Shown here: positions 20,039 to 30,210 of the stretch, piece after piece
Numbering within the stretch: the stretch's first letter is position 1
Layout of the letters: each line of letters starts with the position of its first letter
Assembly (NCBI GenBank): GCA_963210315.1
Contig: OY723242.1
Coordinates: forward strand, 1,860,001 to 1,924,000
From: Rhynchopus euleeides
Taxonomy: Eukaryota > Euglenozoa > Diplonemea > Diplonemida > Diplonemidae
Direction: 5' to 3'
DNA length: 64,000 nucleotides
Translations under genes and position numbers: made by a program
The notes under the pieces: generated by a model
Databases searched by the model: none
What the model saw: the letters and a program-made list of their open reading frames with translations, nothing else
What the model was told of the DNA's origin: nothing

Positions 20039-20213
20039 ATGAATTAACCTCTCTCTCTCTCTCTCTCTCCCTCTGTCTCGTCTGCTTTAGGTGTGAATAT
20101 CCCCGGAACGAAAAGACCCGCACTCTCTGTCACTCTGTCTCTGTTCGACTGCACATCAACGACCACCCCTCCTACACACCCGACCCTTCTGCAGGCCTTA
20201 CCCGCAGGCAGCT

Positions 20214-21209
20214 ATGCTCCGGAGAACGGGGCAATGCCTGTCAGGCTACTCCCATGTCGCGCGCGACATGATCCGCGTGTGGCGGATGTACGGCCACCGT
20301 GTAGGCGAGGTGCATGCACACCTGCACAACCTCCACTGGTCTGTGGATGACCACATGCTGCGGTCCTATTTTGAGCAGTTCGCGACATGCAGAACTTGCC
20401 ATGTCAACCGTGATTCCATTGCGAGGAGGAACGCGCGCGACGCGCGGCGGAAATACGGGAGGTCGCTGGGAACCGCAGATATCATCTTCCACAAAGGCCA
20501 GAATGAGAAGCTGGCGCACATCTTCAAGACACGCCATGTGCTGAATGGGAAGGAGATCCTGATGCTGCCTGCTGACAAGCAGCCCGAGTTCAACTTCTAC
20601 ATCCCCAACACCCACGAGAAGGAGGCAGACGAGCTGGACCCCGAGATCGTGGCGAAGATGTCGCAGCAGGTGGTCAACCTCCACATGACCGTGACGGGGA
20701 AGTTTGCCCACCCCACAATCTCGCACCTGCAGAGGCAGCGGGACCTTGCCAGGCGGAAGAACTTCAAGCAGGGTGGGGAGCAGCACATCCACTCGCATGA
20801 CGAGCCGTGGTTCTTTGGTCAGGGCGAGGAGAAGTGGGGGCAACACGACCCCGACACGGAGACGGGCAGCGGCGGGACGGGGAGATCCGATGAGGCTCGG
20901 TACTACAACATCGACAACGACGAGGATGCTGAGTGGGCGGACCACACAGGCAGGAAGACCCAGGGCGTGGGCATGCCTATTGGCACTGACAGCGATGGCA
21001 ACCCGGTGTATGCCAACGGCCCTCGCATGCCCCGGAGCACAAAGCAATCCGTCCCTCGCTCTGCAAAGCGGCCGAAGATGGCCGAGTCGGACATCGCGTC
21101 CTATGTGACGGGGCTCCAGAAGGGGGAGTATGGGGATGCAGACTCGGAGGAGTTCACGAATCAGTACGATCAGAGCTACGAAGCGACACGACGGCATCCG
21201 TTCAGCTAG
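20214..21209 (+). CDS. RRM-like RNA-binding protein, possibly mitochondrial
   Basis: 331 residues. The N terminus (MLRRTGQCLSGYSHVARDMI) is Arg-rich and poor in acids, as in mitochondrial presequences. Residues about 35-118 resemble an RRM. An RNP2-like strand (HAHLHNLHWSV) is followed by the helix DDHMLRSYFEQF, an Arg-rich loop, an RNP1-like SLGTADIIF, and HVLNGKEILML as the last strand. The Arg-rich insertion between beta2 and beta3 is long for an RRM. The C-terminal two thirds are hydrophilic, with an acidic stretch (YYNIDNDEDAEWAD). A CT-rich tract and AG upstream suggest that a 5' intron ends near 20090. A role in organellar RNA metabolism is inference only. Confidence 0.7.
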   Translation: MLRRTGQCLSGYSHVARDMIRVWRMYGHRVGEVHAHLHNLHWSVDDHMLRSYFEQFATCRTCHVNRDSIARRNARDARRKYGRSLGTADIIFHKGQNEKLAHIFKTRHVLNGKEILMLPADKQPEFNFYIPNTHEKEADELDPEIVAKMSQQVVNLHMTVTGKFAHPTISHLQRQRDLARRKNFKQGGEQHIHSHDEPWFFGQGEEKWGQHDPDTETGSGGTGRSDEARYYNIDNDEDAEWADHTGRKTQGVGMPIGTDSDGNPVYANGPRMPRSTKQSVPRSAKRPKMAESDIASYVTGLQKGEYGDADSEEFTNQYDQSYEATRRHPFS

Positions 21210-21750
21210 CCCTGTCGGAGGGAGGGAGGGGGGTTGGGTGGGTGGGTGGGTGGGTGGGGGAGTCTAGGACATGTGGTGGTGGGGTGTTTACTCATGTGAC
21301 AAAACGCACCGTGCTCAGGAAGGCGCGTTTTTCTGGATCGGAATCCCGTCAATCCTGTTGTTGTGGCTCTCTAACCCTGTGGTGTTCCCTCCTCGCATAA
21401 AGATTCAAGGCATGGTCCGCTGTGGTGTTGCCGGTCCACCATCTGGAAGATTTTGGCAGTCCGACTGAATAGAATGGCCTGAAGGCCAGTGGCACATCCA
21501 GGCTGGAAAGTTGTGTCGTGCAGCCGTATGCAGTGAATCCCCCTCTCACCCCTGTGGCACCCGTGCCCCGCCCTTCAGACAACAGGAACCAGACACCCAT
21601 TTCACGGATGAGATCTGTCACGTCCCACAAACTGCCCCCACCCACGCCACAACAGGGATGCTCCTAAACTCTGCCCAGAAGCAGGGATTATAGGCACTCT
21701 GCTGCACCACCACCAGCAGACACACAGGCAAGACACAGGGAAGACGAAGG
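21210..21750. other. Spacer between RRM gene and gene C
   Basis: A GGGT microsatellite lies at about 21222-21258. The rest has no recognised feature until the last ~45 bp, where the Ubl-DUF4116 upstream block (caccaccagcagacacacag...gacgaagg) begins. Gene C therefore carries much less of the conserved upstream region than B, D or E. Confidence 0.5.
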
Positions 21751-23934
21751 ATGTCAGGAGAAGGAATGGAGGTGTTCCTGAAGGACAGGCTGTGTGGGGA
21801 GCAGCATGCGGCGCACATCGGGGAGGGCGACACCCCGGTTCATCTCAAGGCAAACGCACTCGACGTGGTGCTCGGGTCCCCTCCCGACGCGCTTCCCGAG
21901 GACGTGGAGCTCTCGGTGGATGGGGTGGTGCTCGACGACAGCACCCCTCTGTCCGGTGCCGCACCTGTCTCCCACGGGTGCTCCATCGACGTCGCCCTCA
22001 CGGGTGCTCGCTTCGTTGAGCTGGTGCTGAAGCTTAAGCGTGACCATCCTTATCGGCCTCACTTTGACATAAGCACTATACCTGCCTGGGCACGGGGTCT
22101 GCGTGATGTGGCGCTTGCGGTGGTGCAGTGTGACGGCAACGCGTTGCAGCACCTCGATGAGTCATTCCGCAGTGACAGACATATCGTCACCGCAGCGGTG
22201 ATCAGGGCCTGCGACGCATTTCAACACGCTTCCGAAGACCTGCGTGCGGATGAGGATGCCGTGCTGTCGGTGGCACTGCAACGCTCGGATCTCTTGTTGA
22301 AACCCTCGGAGGTCCTGATGCATGCATCACCTGCACTGCTCAGAAAAAAACCCTTTGTCCTCACTCTTGTGCAGCGCTTCGACCGTCCACTCCCTGCACT
22401 CAAGCATGTCGATGCGGCGCTGCAGGCCGACAGGGAGGTCGTCATGGCGGCTGTCCAGTGGGACGGCGACGCACTCCAGTACGCCTGTGAGTCCCTCCGC
22501 AACGACAGGCAGGTGGTCATGGCGGCAGGCAAAGGCTTGAATCACGCAAGTGCTGCACTGCGCAACGACAAGGAGCTTGTTCTCCGTGCCGTGAGCGTGG
22601 AGGCTGACATTGCATGCGCTTCAGCATCACTGCGTGACGACAGGGAGGTCATGATTGCGGCCGTGCGTCTGCGGGGAGGTGCCTTCATCAACGCATCATC
22701 CGCACTCCACGACACGGAGTTCCAGCGCGAGGCTGTGCTGTGGCACGGTGAGGTGTTAGGTTGGTTACAGCATGTTCCCAAGGCGGAGGAGCCGTGCTCA
22801 GGTGTGCCGCTTCACCAAGACCGAGACCTTATCCTTGCAGCAGTCGAGACCTACCCTGGTGCACTCAAACACGCCGACCCTTCCCTGCAGGGCGACAGGG
22901 AGGTGGTGCTCGCTGCGATGCACAGCAGAGCCCCGTCGGGTCATGACGATGCACTGGGCTGTGCACCCTCACGCCTGCAGAAGGACGAGGAGGTGGTGCT
23001 GGCAGGTGTCCGGCGTCTCTCACGGGTCCTCCGTCATGCAGACACCTCGCTTCGCACCAACAGAGACTTCGTGCTGCAGTGTGTCAAGCTGCAGGGACGT
23101 GCCTTGGTGTACGCCGACCCCTCTGTTCGTAGCGACAGGGAGGTGCAGCTTGCTGCGGTGGCACAGGACCCCATGGCCTTGGGGAACTGTGCCTTGGAGT
23201 TCTGTGATGAGTCGATCCGCAGCAACAGAGATGTGGTCCTCACAGCCATGCGGAAGAATGGTGATGCTTTGGTGTATGCTTCATCCAACCTGCGCAGGGA
23301 TCGTGAGGTCGTGCTTGCTGCTGTGAAGTCCTCACAGTATTCGGCACTGCGACATGCCGATTTGACCTTCCAGAAGGACGAGGAGGTGGTGCTCGCAGCC
23401 ACACACACTGACGGGCATGCTCTTCGATACGCCGACCCTTCATTCCTCAGCAACCGAGACTTCATGCTTGCAGCCGTACGCAAGTGCGGGTGCGCTCTTC
23501 ACTACGCCAGTGCTTCACTGTGCCGTGACAAGGAGCTTCAACTGGCGGCCGTGTTGCAGGACGGGAGGGCGCTGCGGTACGCTGACCCTTCACTGCGAAG
23601 CGACAGGTCGGTTGTGCTTCAAGCGGCTCGTGCACACGGCGGTGCTCTGCAGTTCGCCGATCCTGTGTTCTGTGGTGACGAGGAGGTGGTCCTCGCAGCC
23701 GTGACGAGTTGCGGCAGTGCGCTGCGCTTCGCCGACCACACACTGTGGAACAAGCGTGAAGTGGTGCTGGCGGCTGTGCGCCAGGAAGGACGTGCCCTTC
23801 GGTACGCCCCCACAGCGCTGTGCTGCGACAAGGAGGTGGTGCTGGCGGCTGTGCGTGCCGACCCAGACGCCTTCATCCACGCTTCTGCCCCGCTGCGCCG
23901 CGACAGCGACGTCGTTGCTGCCGCCTTTCCCTGA
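21751..23934 (+). CDS. Ubl-DUF4116 gene C (727 aa)
   Basis: Same architecture as gene B. The ubiquitin-like block of about 85 residues is identical to gene B. The linker is unique (VELVLKLKRDHPYRPHFDIS), then IPAWARGLRDVALAVV opens the DUF4116 solenoid. Several units differ by short insertions relative to B, for example ALGNCALEFCDESIRS, which adds about five residues, and SSQYSALRHADLTF. The protein stops at ...DVVAAAFP with TGA, shorter than B by the terminal DLHDHERQ-type tail. A frame change there is possible, because the downstream bases (agctgcatcacaacaag) correspond to the ELHHNKR tail of gene D. No interruption is seen. Confidence 0.9.
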   Translation: MSGEGMEVFLKDRLCGEQHAAHIGEGDTPVHLKANALDVVLGSPPDALPEDVELSVDGVVLDDSTPLSGAAPVSHGCSIDVALTGARFVELVLKLKRDHPYRPHFDISTIPAWARGLRDVALAVVQCDGNALQHLDESFRSDRHIVTAAVIRACDAFQHASEDLRADEDAVLSVALQRSDLLLKPSEVLMHASPALLRKKPFVLTLVQRFDRPLPALKHVDAALQADREVVMAAVQWDGDALQYACESLRNDRQVVMAAGKGLNHASAALRNDKELVLRAVSVEADIACASASLRDDREVMIAAVRLRGGAFINASSALHDTEFQREAVLWHGEVLGWLQHVPKAEEPCSGVPLHQDRDLILAAVETYPGALKHADPSLQGDREVVLAAMHSRAPSGHDDALGCAPSRLQKDEEVVLAGVRRLSRVLRHADTSLRTNRDFVLQCVKLQGRALVYADPSVRSDREVQLAAVAQDPMALGNCALEFCDESIRSNRDVVLTAMRKNGDALVYASSNLRRDREVVLAAVKSSQYSALRHADLTFQKDEEVVLAATHTDGHALRYADPSFLSNRDFMLAAVRKCGCALHYASASLCRDKELQLAAVLQDGRALRYADPSLRSDRSVVLQAARAHGGALQFADPVFCGDEEVVLAAVTSCGSALRFADHTLWNKREVVLAAVRQEGRALRYAPTALCCDKEVVLAAVRADPDAFIHASAPLRRDSDVVAAAFP

Positions 23935-25048
23935 GCTGCATCACAACAAGAGACGCCGCTGCCTCTGACCCTCTGCGCAGTGTCTGTGCGGAGACGGGTG
24001 CGGATTCCCCTTGTTGTTGTTTGGCGCTTTGGAGGCGTCTCGGAAGATGCTGATCTTCCCGACTCAGATGAGGAATCACCACCCTCCCCGTTGTTTGCAA
24101 TGCACAGGGGCCTCAACACAGCCCCTCTCGTGCGGACCAACAAAGTTTTCCCCTCTGTTGCTTGAGTCCGGGCCTGATCGCGACATACTGTATAACAATT
24201 TCTGTCGGAGTACATATTCTTCAACCTTGATACCAAGACAAAACTGTATATCAATAGCAACACAACAGGGGCCTCGCCATGCACCCCGTACGGACATTCC
24301 AGACGTTCAACAACGGGACGGGACAGCGTAGACGGCAGTCGGAACGCCACACATGCATGAGGCACGGCCCACCCCCTGCCTCCCCAAGGGGCTGACCCCC
24401 ACCCACCCCAGCCCTTGCCCATCACTCCCCTCGCTTGTGTGTTGCCCACACCACCCTTCTTGGCGGAATCTGTTGCGAGGGTCCGTCGCGATTCCGCACT
24501 GCTCATGTTGTCCCTTTCGTACTGTCGGGCGAACTATTTCATAGAGCCCGTCTTTTGATTCTGCATGCCTTGTGCTGGAAGTCCCGGAGAGTAATCTGGT
24601 GTCCCAGGTCGGGGCGCAACGTCGTGAGCCCTGCGGTGTAGGTGGCTTCTGCTTCGACAGTATCCGGGAGAGGTGTCCATCAAGCAACATCGAGGGGGTT
24701 GGTCTTCACCGCGGACTGCGGCCTTACGCTTCATCATCTTTGCGAGGCTTTGTTGCTTCATTGCAGCGCAATTCTCTGTCTGATGTCTCTGCCGGCAGGG
24801 TGAACTCAGCAAACCGAAACAGGCGAAGAAGTCAAGGCTGTGTGCCTGATGAGAGGGGGGAGTGGGGTTCGGGTGGAGCGATCAGTGCAACAATCATCTG
24901 GAAGGAAGACTCGAGAGACTGCTGCTGCACTATTGCCACCTGCGAGGTGGTCCCTGCTCCTGCTCCCGCATGTCACAAGCGCCTGGCGCAGCCAACACAA
25001 CACATCGCACAACACAGGAGCGACAACACAAGCCCATTCTGCGAGACA
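23935..25048. other. Spacer between gene C and phytase-like gene
   Basis: The first ~80 bp resemble the 3' flanks of genes D and E (tgtctgtgcggagac...gattccccttgttgttgt). The segment near 24340-24460 is a decayed copy of the C-rich part of the family upstream region. The remainder up to the ATG at 25049 shows no recognised feature. The open frame of the next gene extends back to 24572, but that part has no homology. Confidence 0.45.
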
Positions 25049-26401
25049 ATGTCTGCGATGCTGGGCGTGGCGTGCCTCGTGCAGGCTGCAGCTGCTGCCG
25101 CTGCCAAGCACGAGCTGACGGGGTGGACGTCGTTGGACCAGTCCACCCGCTGGCCGGGCCCCACGTCAGGCCACTTTGTCCCCTCCGGGCTCTTCGGTGT
25201 GGCGACACCCTTTCCCGACGCGCAGTGCGTGCCCGGGTTCTCTGGGCTCCTCCTGAATGAAGATGGGACCTTCACAGCCATGCCCGACAACGGGTTTGGT
25301 GCGAAGTCCAACTCGCCGGACTATGTCATCGGGTTCTACAACATCGACGCGACCTTCAAGACCGCATCGGATGGCACCACGGCTCCGGGCACCATCACTA
25401 TCAACAACTTCACCGCATTCAACGACCGCAACGGGATCCTGAAGAACGGTGCTGGTGTGGACCTCCTGGTGTCGGCAGACCTGAAGAACTACCTCTCGGG
25501 CACGGGGATCGGGCAGGACTCGGGGATCCCTGTGGACGAGCGCATCGTGTCCAACAGGTGGCTGACTGGGTACGACCTCGACGTGGAGTCCATCGCCCGC
25601 GCGGCGGACGGCACCTTCTGGGTCGGCGAGGAGTTCGGGCCCTTCCTCCTCCACTTCGACGCGGAGGGTGCGCTGATCGAGGAGCCCGTCCCCCACCCCG
25701 TCCTGCGCAGCCCCTACAACCCGGCTGTGCTGCCGTTCCCCGCGACCGCCACGCACCCCGCAAGCAGGGGCTTCGAGTCCCTCGCGTACGGGGCGAACGG
25801 GCGCTACCTCTACGTGCTGCCGGAGGGTGCGCCTTCTGTGGACTCCCTCCGCCCCGTCCAGGGTGACGAGCGGGTCATCACCCTGTACCAGTTCGACCCT
25901 GAGACCTCGTCGTACACAGGCAAGACGTGGCGCTACCAGAAGGATGGGGATATGGTGAAGAACGCTGTGGTGACGGGGGACATGATCAACGTGGGGAAGG
26001 ACTCCTTCTTCCTGATTGAGAGGGACATGAAGTTCGGGGCAGAGGCGCAGATCAAGCGTGTCTACGCCATCAACCTGAACTCCTTCGGGCCGGGCCGCAT
26101 CCTGAACAAGCGCCTTGTCGTGGACCTGCTGGATGTCAGCGACCCGCGCGACATTGGTGGGCCCCTGGCTGGTGTCGACGGCGAGCTGAAGTTCAACCTG
26201 CCCCTCGACTCCCTGGAGTGCCTCGTCAAGTTGGGGCCGAAGGAGATCGGCGTTGCGGCCGACACCAACTTCCCCTTCCAGGACGGCCGCACCACGGGGA
26301 CTCCTGACAGCACCGAGTTCATCCGCCTGGCGCTCGAGAAGGAGCTGGTGCAGTACGCACCGAGGCCCACCAAGGCAGTCCCCTGTGACCGCACTCTGTA
26401 G
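25049..26401 (+). CDS. Secreted esterase-like activity of phytase family protein
   Basis: 450 residues. MSAMLGVACLVQAAAAAAAK is a classical signal peptide, so the protein is secreted or lumenal. The body matches the bacterial/eukaryotic 'esterase-like activity of phytase' family (PF13449-type beta-propeller). Recognisable segments are PGFSGLLLNEDGTFTAMPDN, DYVIGFYNID, DLDVESIARAADGTFWVGEE, GFGPFLLHFD-like GEEFGPFLLHFDAEG, GFESLAYGANGRYLYVLPEG and SFFLIERDMKFG. The last part includes a DSLECLVKLGPKEIGVAADT segment. The hydrolytic substrate (phytate, phosphoesters or others) cannot be fixed. The start is the ATG giving the signal peptide; the frame is open further upstream but unlike the family. 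The long antisense frame over this gene is a composition shadow. Confidence 0.85.
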   Translation: MSAMLGVACLVQAAAAAAAKHELTGWTSLDQSTRWPGPTSGHFVPSGLFGVATPFPDAQCVPGFSGLLLNEDGTFTAMPDNGFGAKSNSPDYVIGFYNIDATFKTASDGTTAPGTITINNFTAFNDRNGILKNGAGVDLLVSADLKNYLSGTGIGQDSGIPVDERIVSNRWLTGYDLDVESIARAADGTFWVGEEFGPFLLHFDAEGALIEEPVPHPVLRSPYNPAVLPFPATATHPASRGFESLAYGANGRYLYVLPEGAPSVDSLRPVQGDERVITLYQFDPETSSYTGKTWRYQKDGDMVKNAVVTGDMINVGKDSFFLIERDMKFGAEAQIKRVYAINLNSFGPGRILNKRLVVDLLDVSDPRDIGGPLAGVDGELKFNLPLDSLECLVKLGPKEIGVAADTNFPFQDGRTTGTPDSTEFIRLALEKELVQYAPRPTKAVPCDRTL

Positions 26402-27046
26402 TAAAACGGGGTGACAGATCACTGGAACAATGTGTGACGGCCAGTTCGGAGGTGGGTTTTGGGGTTTTTCCAACAACCACCACCGGGCCCTGTGCCCCAC
26501 CCCCCCCTCCCTCCCTTCTACTTCTATTTTTACGCACACTTGTGAGCAGAAAATGTCACTCTACCACAGCCAAACGTGCTCCGCACACCACTAGCCTCCC
26601 CCATCACAGGAGTTGAGGTTTTGTGTGTGGAAGCGTCAACGCATCACAAACAAAATACGAGTAAAGAGCGGCTGTACTGGAGTGACATTTTCACTACCCC
26701 CCCCCTCCCCCTCTCTCTCTCTCTCTTTGTTAGTCAACTAGTTGAAGCACCTTTGGTGCGTCTTGGGGTCACTCGGAGGCTAGATCTGAGGAAGCATCGC
26801 GGGTGAGGAGACTGACTTTGGGTGGGCCCTCTGTTCCCATTTTTGTGTGTTTTACCACTTGCAAGCAGTGCTGCCAGCAAGGTCGGAAGGGAACCTCTGA
26901 GGACACTCACTCCACCATTCAGCAGTCCGGCTTCGGTGGCGGTTTCCTCACGGGTCCCCCGTACGTACCGACAGTTCTACTGCAGACAACTTCCCTCCTC
27001 ACCCCATCCATTGTTGCCCTCTGATTCATACCGCCTCCTAAAGTGA

Positions 27047-27078
<32 letters not shown>

Positions 27079-27082
<4 letters not shown>

Positions 27083-27160
27083 GACTACAAAAAGGACGAA
27101 CATTGCAAGAAGGTGCTGGGAGACTTAGTTTTCCATTCACTCTCGACAATCAAACCCCCC
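27079..27160. repeat. ~95-bp dispersed repeat, copy 4
   Basis: Same family as 3058-3155. It has lost the left end, replaced by a CT microsatellite. On the minus strand the donor-like hexamer is CTAAGT here, not GTAAGT, so the intron-like signal is not conserved in this copy. Confidence 0.65.
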
Positions 27161-28611
27161 CCTCTCTCTCTCTTCTCTCTCTCGAGAGAGATCCCCCTCC
27201 CTCTGTGTGCGTTATATCTATTGAGCTATCCAAACACAGCGCAGCCTCGTGTATTGGATGAAGTACGACACTGGTCAGGGCTGACATCGCCAAGTCATGT
27301 TACTGTGCTCACCGCGCCGTTCTGTGATTCAGGCGAACTCAAAACCCACATCAGCTGGTCGTGCGTTGTGCAGAATGCGTAGTGGTGGAAGCGGACAACA
27401 CCCCACCTCCCTCCTTTTTCTTCCTTCTCCCGGTTTTCCTTTGCCCCGCTTATTGCAGTTCCCAACCGACAGATGTTCCCGAGCACGCGAATGTTCCACA
27501 AGCGGAAGCGGTGGTGGTGGTGACGGTGATCTGACTCGGGGGTTATAGCTGTGGGCGGTTCAAACATTTCTTTAGAGACTCACCGCCACGCAGCAAGGCG
27601 TGCGGGGGGTGGCACCCCTGCTGCTGTTGCTGCGTATGGACTGTCTCTGTTCCCCCTCCCTCCCCCCCCCTTCGAATCGCTGAAGGGACAGCTCAATCAT
27701 TGGATAGGGGGGTCAGACGAGTGTGGGGTATTCACGGGCAGTAATTCACTGGCAATGAGTTTTGTCAAGTGATCCACTTGACAATCCAGCCCTGTTCAAC
27801 AACATCTGATTTGCCAAGGGCCTTGCCTGCGCCGGGTGTGAAGGTGGTGGTGTGCGAGGTGTGTGAGGTATCTGTTATAAGAGTTGCGCGGAAACTGTGC
27901 CCGGACAAATCCTTGCAGGGCATCACCTCGCAAACAGGCATTGTGTCCTCGCATGCGATGGGTGCCCTCTCGGCTCTGCTGGTGTGTACAGAAGAGCGGA
28001 ACTACCGTGCTTCCTCCACCCCGCCTTGTCTGCAACTCAAATGCCCCACTCACCCATACACCCTTCCGCTCCTGACGACACACAGCATGCCAGGCCCTGA
28101 CCATAGCTTCAGCACTCAGGAGCTGTTTCTATGCGAAACCACTGATCTGATGCACATCTCAGCGATGCCTGCTGTCCTGTGGTTGCCGCTCTCCCTGCCG
28201 CTGTGTGGGCACAGCCTTCCGTGCAGGATGTGCTCACACATCCTTCTTGTCTGTGGCAGAGATGGCCACAATGCCCCAACGTGCCGTGTGCTTTTCAACT
28301 GTGTGATTTACTGATGAAAGAAAGCCAGTGCCGGATAGAGGGGCCGTGGCTTGGGGTGGGGGTCAAACATAGTGTGGGGTGGTCATGCGAAGCATTGTTG
28401 AAGGAACGCTGACATCCGCCTCGGTCAACATGTGCCCCACACATTGGCCGAAGCATGTGGCCATTGAAACGTTGGCATATCGAGGACGGAGGCAGTCGTG
28501 CCTGCCTTGTGTTGCTGCGGCTCGAAATATCCGTCGTGCGGCACTGCCGTATGACGCCATCGAGTCTGCAGTGGTATGGGGTGGGCAACAGACAGCAGGC
28601 GCCATCACTCC

Positions 28612-28761
28612 CCTCGCTTGTGTGTGTTGTGCACACCACCCCACCCCACGCCCCACAAGGAGGGTGTTGCTCTTGGGGTTGCAGTGGTTGCACCGCCCCG
28701 TGACTTCGCCACACACCGCACCACCAGCAGACACACAGGGAAGACACAGGGAAGACGAAGG
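28612..28761 (+). promoter_or_regulatory. Conserved upstream block, Ubl-DUF4116 gene D
   Basis: Matches the upstream regions of genes B and E for about 150 bp up to the ATG, with a small duplication of 'gacacagggaa' immediately before the start. Candidate family promoter/5'UTR. Confidence 0.5.
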
Positions 28762-30180
28762 ATGTCAGGAGAAGGAATGGAGGTGTTCCTGAAGGACAGG
28801 CTGTGTGGGGAGCAGCATGCGGTGCACATCGGGGAGGGCGACACCCCGGTTCATCTCAAGGCAAACGCACTCGACGTGGTGCTCGGGTCCCCTCCCGACG
28901 CGCTTCCCGAGGACGTGGAGCTCTCGGTGGATGGGGTGGTGCTCGACGACAGCACCCCTCTGTCCGGTGCCGCACCTGTCTTCCACGGGTGCTCCATCGA
29001 CGTCGCCCTCACGGGTGCTCGCTTCGTGAAGGTGTTGCAGCACCCGGATGAGTTTGACGTAGACATCGAGGACATACCTGCCTGGGCACTGCGTCTGCGT
29101 GATGTTGCGCTTGCGATGGTGCAGTATGACGGCGATGCGTTGGAGCACCTCGATGAGTCATTCCGCAGTGACAAACACATCGTCACTGTCGCGGTGCGCC
29201 TAAGCTCTGGCGCACTTCAACATGCTTCCGAAGACCTGCGTGCGGATGAGGACGTCGTCCTGCAAGCTGCTGAGAGCCATTACGATATCTTGACGCGTGT
29301 CGTGAGGTTTGCATCACCTGCACTGCTCAGAAACAAACCCTTCGTCCTCACTCTTGTGCAGCGCCAGGGTAATGCACTCGAGCATGTCGATGCATCGCTG
29401 CAGGCCGACAGGGAGGTCGTCATGACAGCAGTTCACAGCAACGGTGATGCACTCCAGTACGCGTGTGAGTCCCTCCGCAACGACAGGCAGGTGGTCATGG
29501 CGGCAGGCGAGGGCTTGTATCACGCAAGTGCTGCACTGCGCAACGACAAGGAGCTTGTTCTCCGTGCCGTGAGCGTGGAGGCTGGCATTGCATGCGCTTC
29601 AGAATCACTGCGTGACGACAGGGAGGTCGTGATTGTGGCCGTGCGTCTGTGGGGAGGTGCCTTCAGCAACGCATCATCCGCACTGCGCCACGACACGGAG
29701 TTCCAACGCGAGGCTGTGCTGTGGCACGGTGCGGCGTTACAGCATGCTCCCAAGGCGGAGGAGCCGTGCTCAGATGTGCCGCTTCACCAAGACCGAGACC
29801 TTATCCTTGCAGCAGTCGAGACCGAGTCTGGTGCACTCGAACACGCCTACCCTTCCCTGCAGGGCGACAGGGAGGTGGTGCTCGCTGCGATGCACAGCAG
29901 AGCAACGTGGGGTGAGTGTGCACTGGCCTGTGCACCCTCACACCTGAAGAAGGACGAGGAGGTGGTGCTGGCAGGTGTCCGGCGTCTCCCACAGGTCCTC
30001 CATCATGCAGACACCTCGCTTCGCACCAACAGAGACTTCGTGCTGCAGTGTGTCAAGCTGCAGGGATGTGCCTTGGTACACGCCGACCCCTCTGTTCGTA
30101 GCGACAGGGAGGTGCAGCTTGCTGCGGTGGCACAGGACCCCATGGCCTTGGGGTTCTGTGATGAGTCGATCCGCAGCAAC

Positions 30181-30210
30181 AGAGATGTGGTCCTCACAGC
30201 CGTGCGGAAG
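30181..30210 (+). repeat. 30-bp target-site duplication, left (PLE copy 1)
   Basis: Begins agagatgtggtcctcacagc and is identical to 36652-36681. It is normal DUF4116 coding sequence in the intact paralogues, where it is present once, so it is a true target duplication. Confidence 0.95.

Larger units (their letters stand above)
17969..20213. other. Intergenic DNA with dispersed repeats
   Basis: Contains one copy of the ~210-bp tacgagcgacgaagcg repeat (18428-18640). A 26-bp direct repeat (gaacctcccc...) lies at about 19167-19193 and 19291-19317. The phrase taacaaagcaattgac occurs twice, near 19275 and 19841. A 180-bp TIR element (19859-20038) and a CT microsatellite at 20050-20076 just before an acceptor-like gctttag (about 20090) complete it. 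The last feature suggests an intron in the 5' part of the next gene. No other gene is supported. Confidence 0.5.
26402..28761. other. Intergenic DNA with repeats and microsatellites
   Basis: Contains the second ~67-bp block shared with 16288-16355 (26530-26597). CT microsatellites lie at 26712-26727 and 27055-27080, and the fourth copy of the ~95-bp repeat at 27079-27160. The segment at 28490-28600 resembles part of the 1.02-kb duplication (ccttgtgttgctgcggctcg). From about 28612 the full upstream block of gene D begins. A 181-codon open frame at 27769-28314 has no recognisable domain and I do not call it. Confidence 0.45.

Noticed and set aside
20050-20076. CT repeats here and at 27055-27080 as a CRISPR-like or functional tandem array
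   Set aside because: Simple dinucleotide microsatellites; the first also serves as a plausible polypyrimidine tract before an acceptor.
23619-24506. 295-codon minus-strand frame across the end of gene C
   Set aside because: Shadow of the DUF4116 repeats; the same Arg/Ser/Ala-rich antisense pattern occurs over every paralogue.
25166-26539. 457-codon antisense open frame over the phytase-like gene
   Set aside because: It mirrors a well-supported gene, has low-complexity Arg/Val/Glu content and no domain; high GC at third positions explains it.
27769-28314. 181-codon open frame between the phytase-like gene and gene D
   Set aside because: No domain, Cys/Leu/Pro composition typical of chance frames here, and comparable frames overlap on the other strand.
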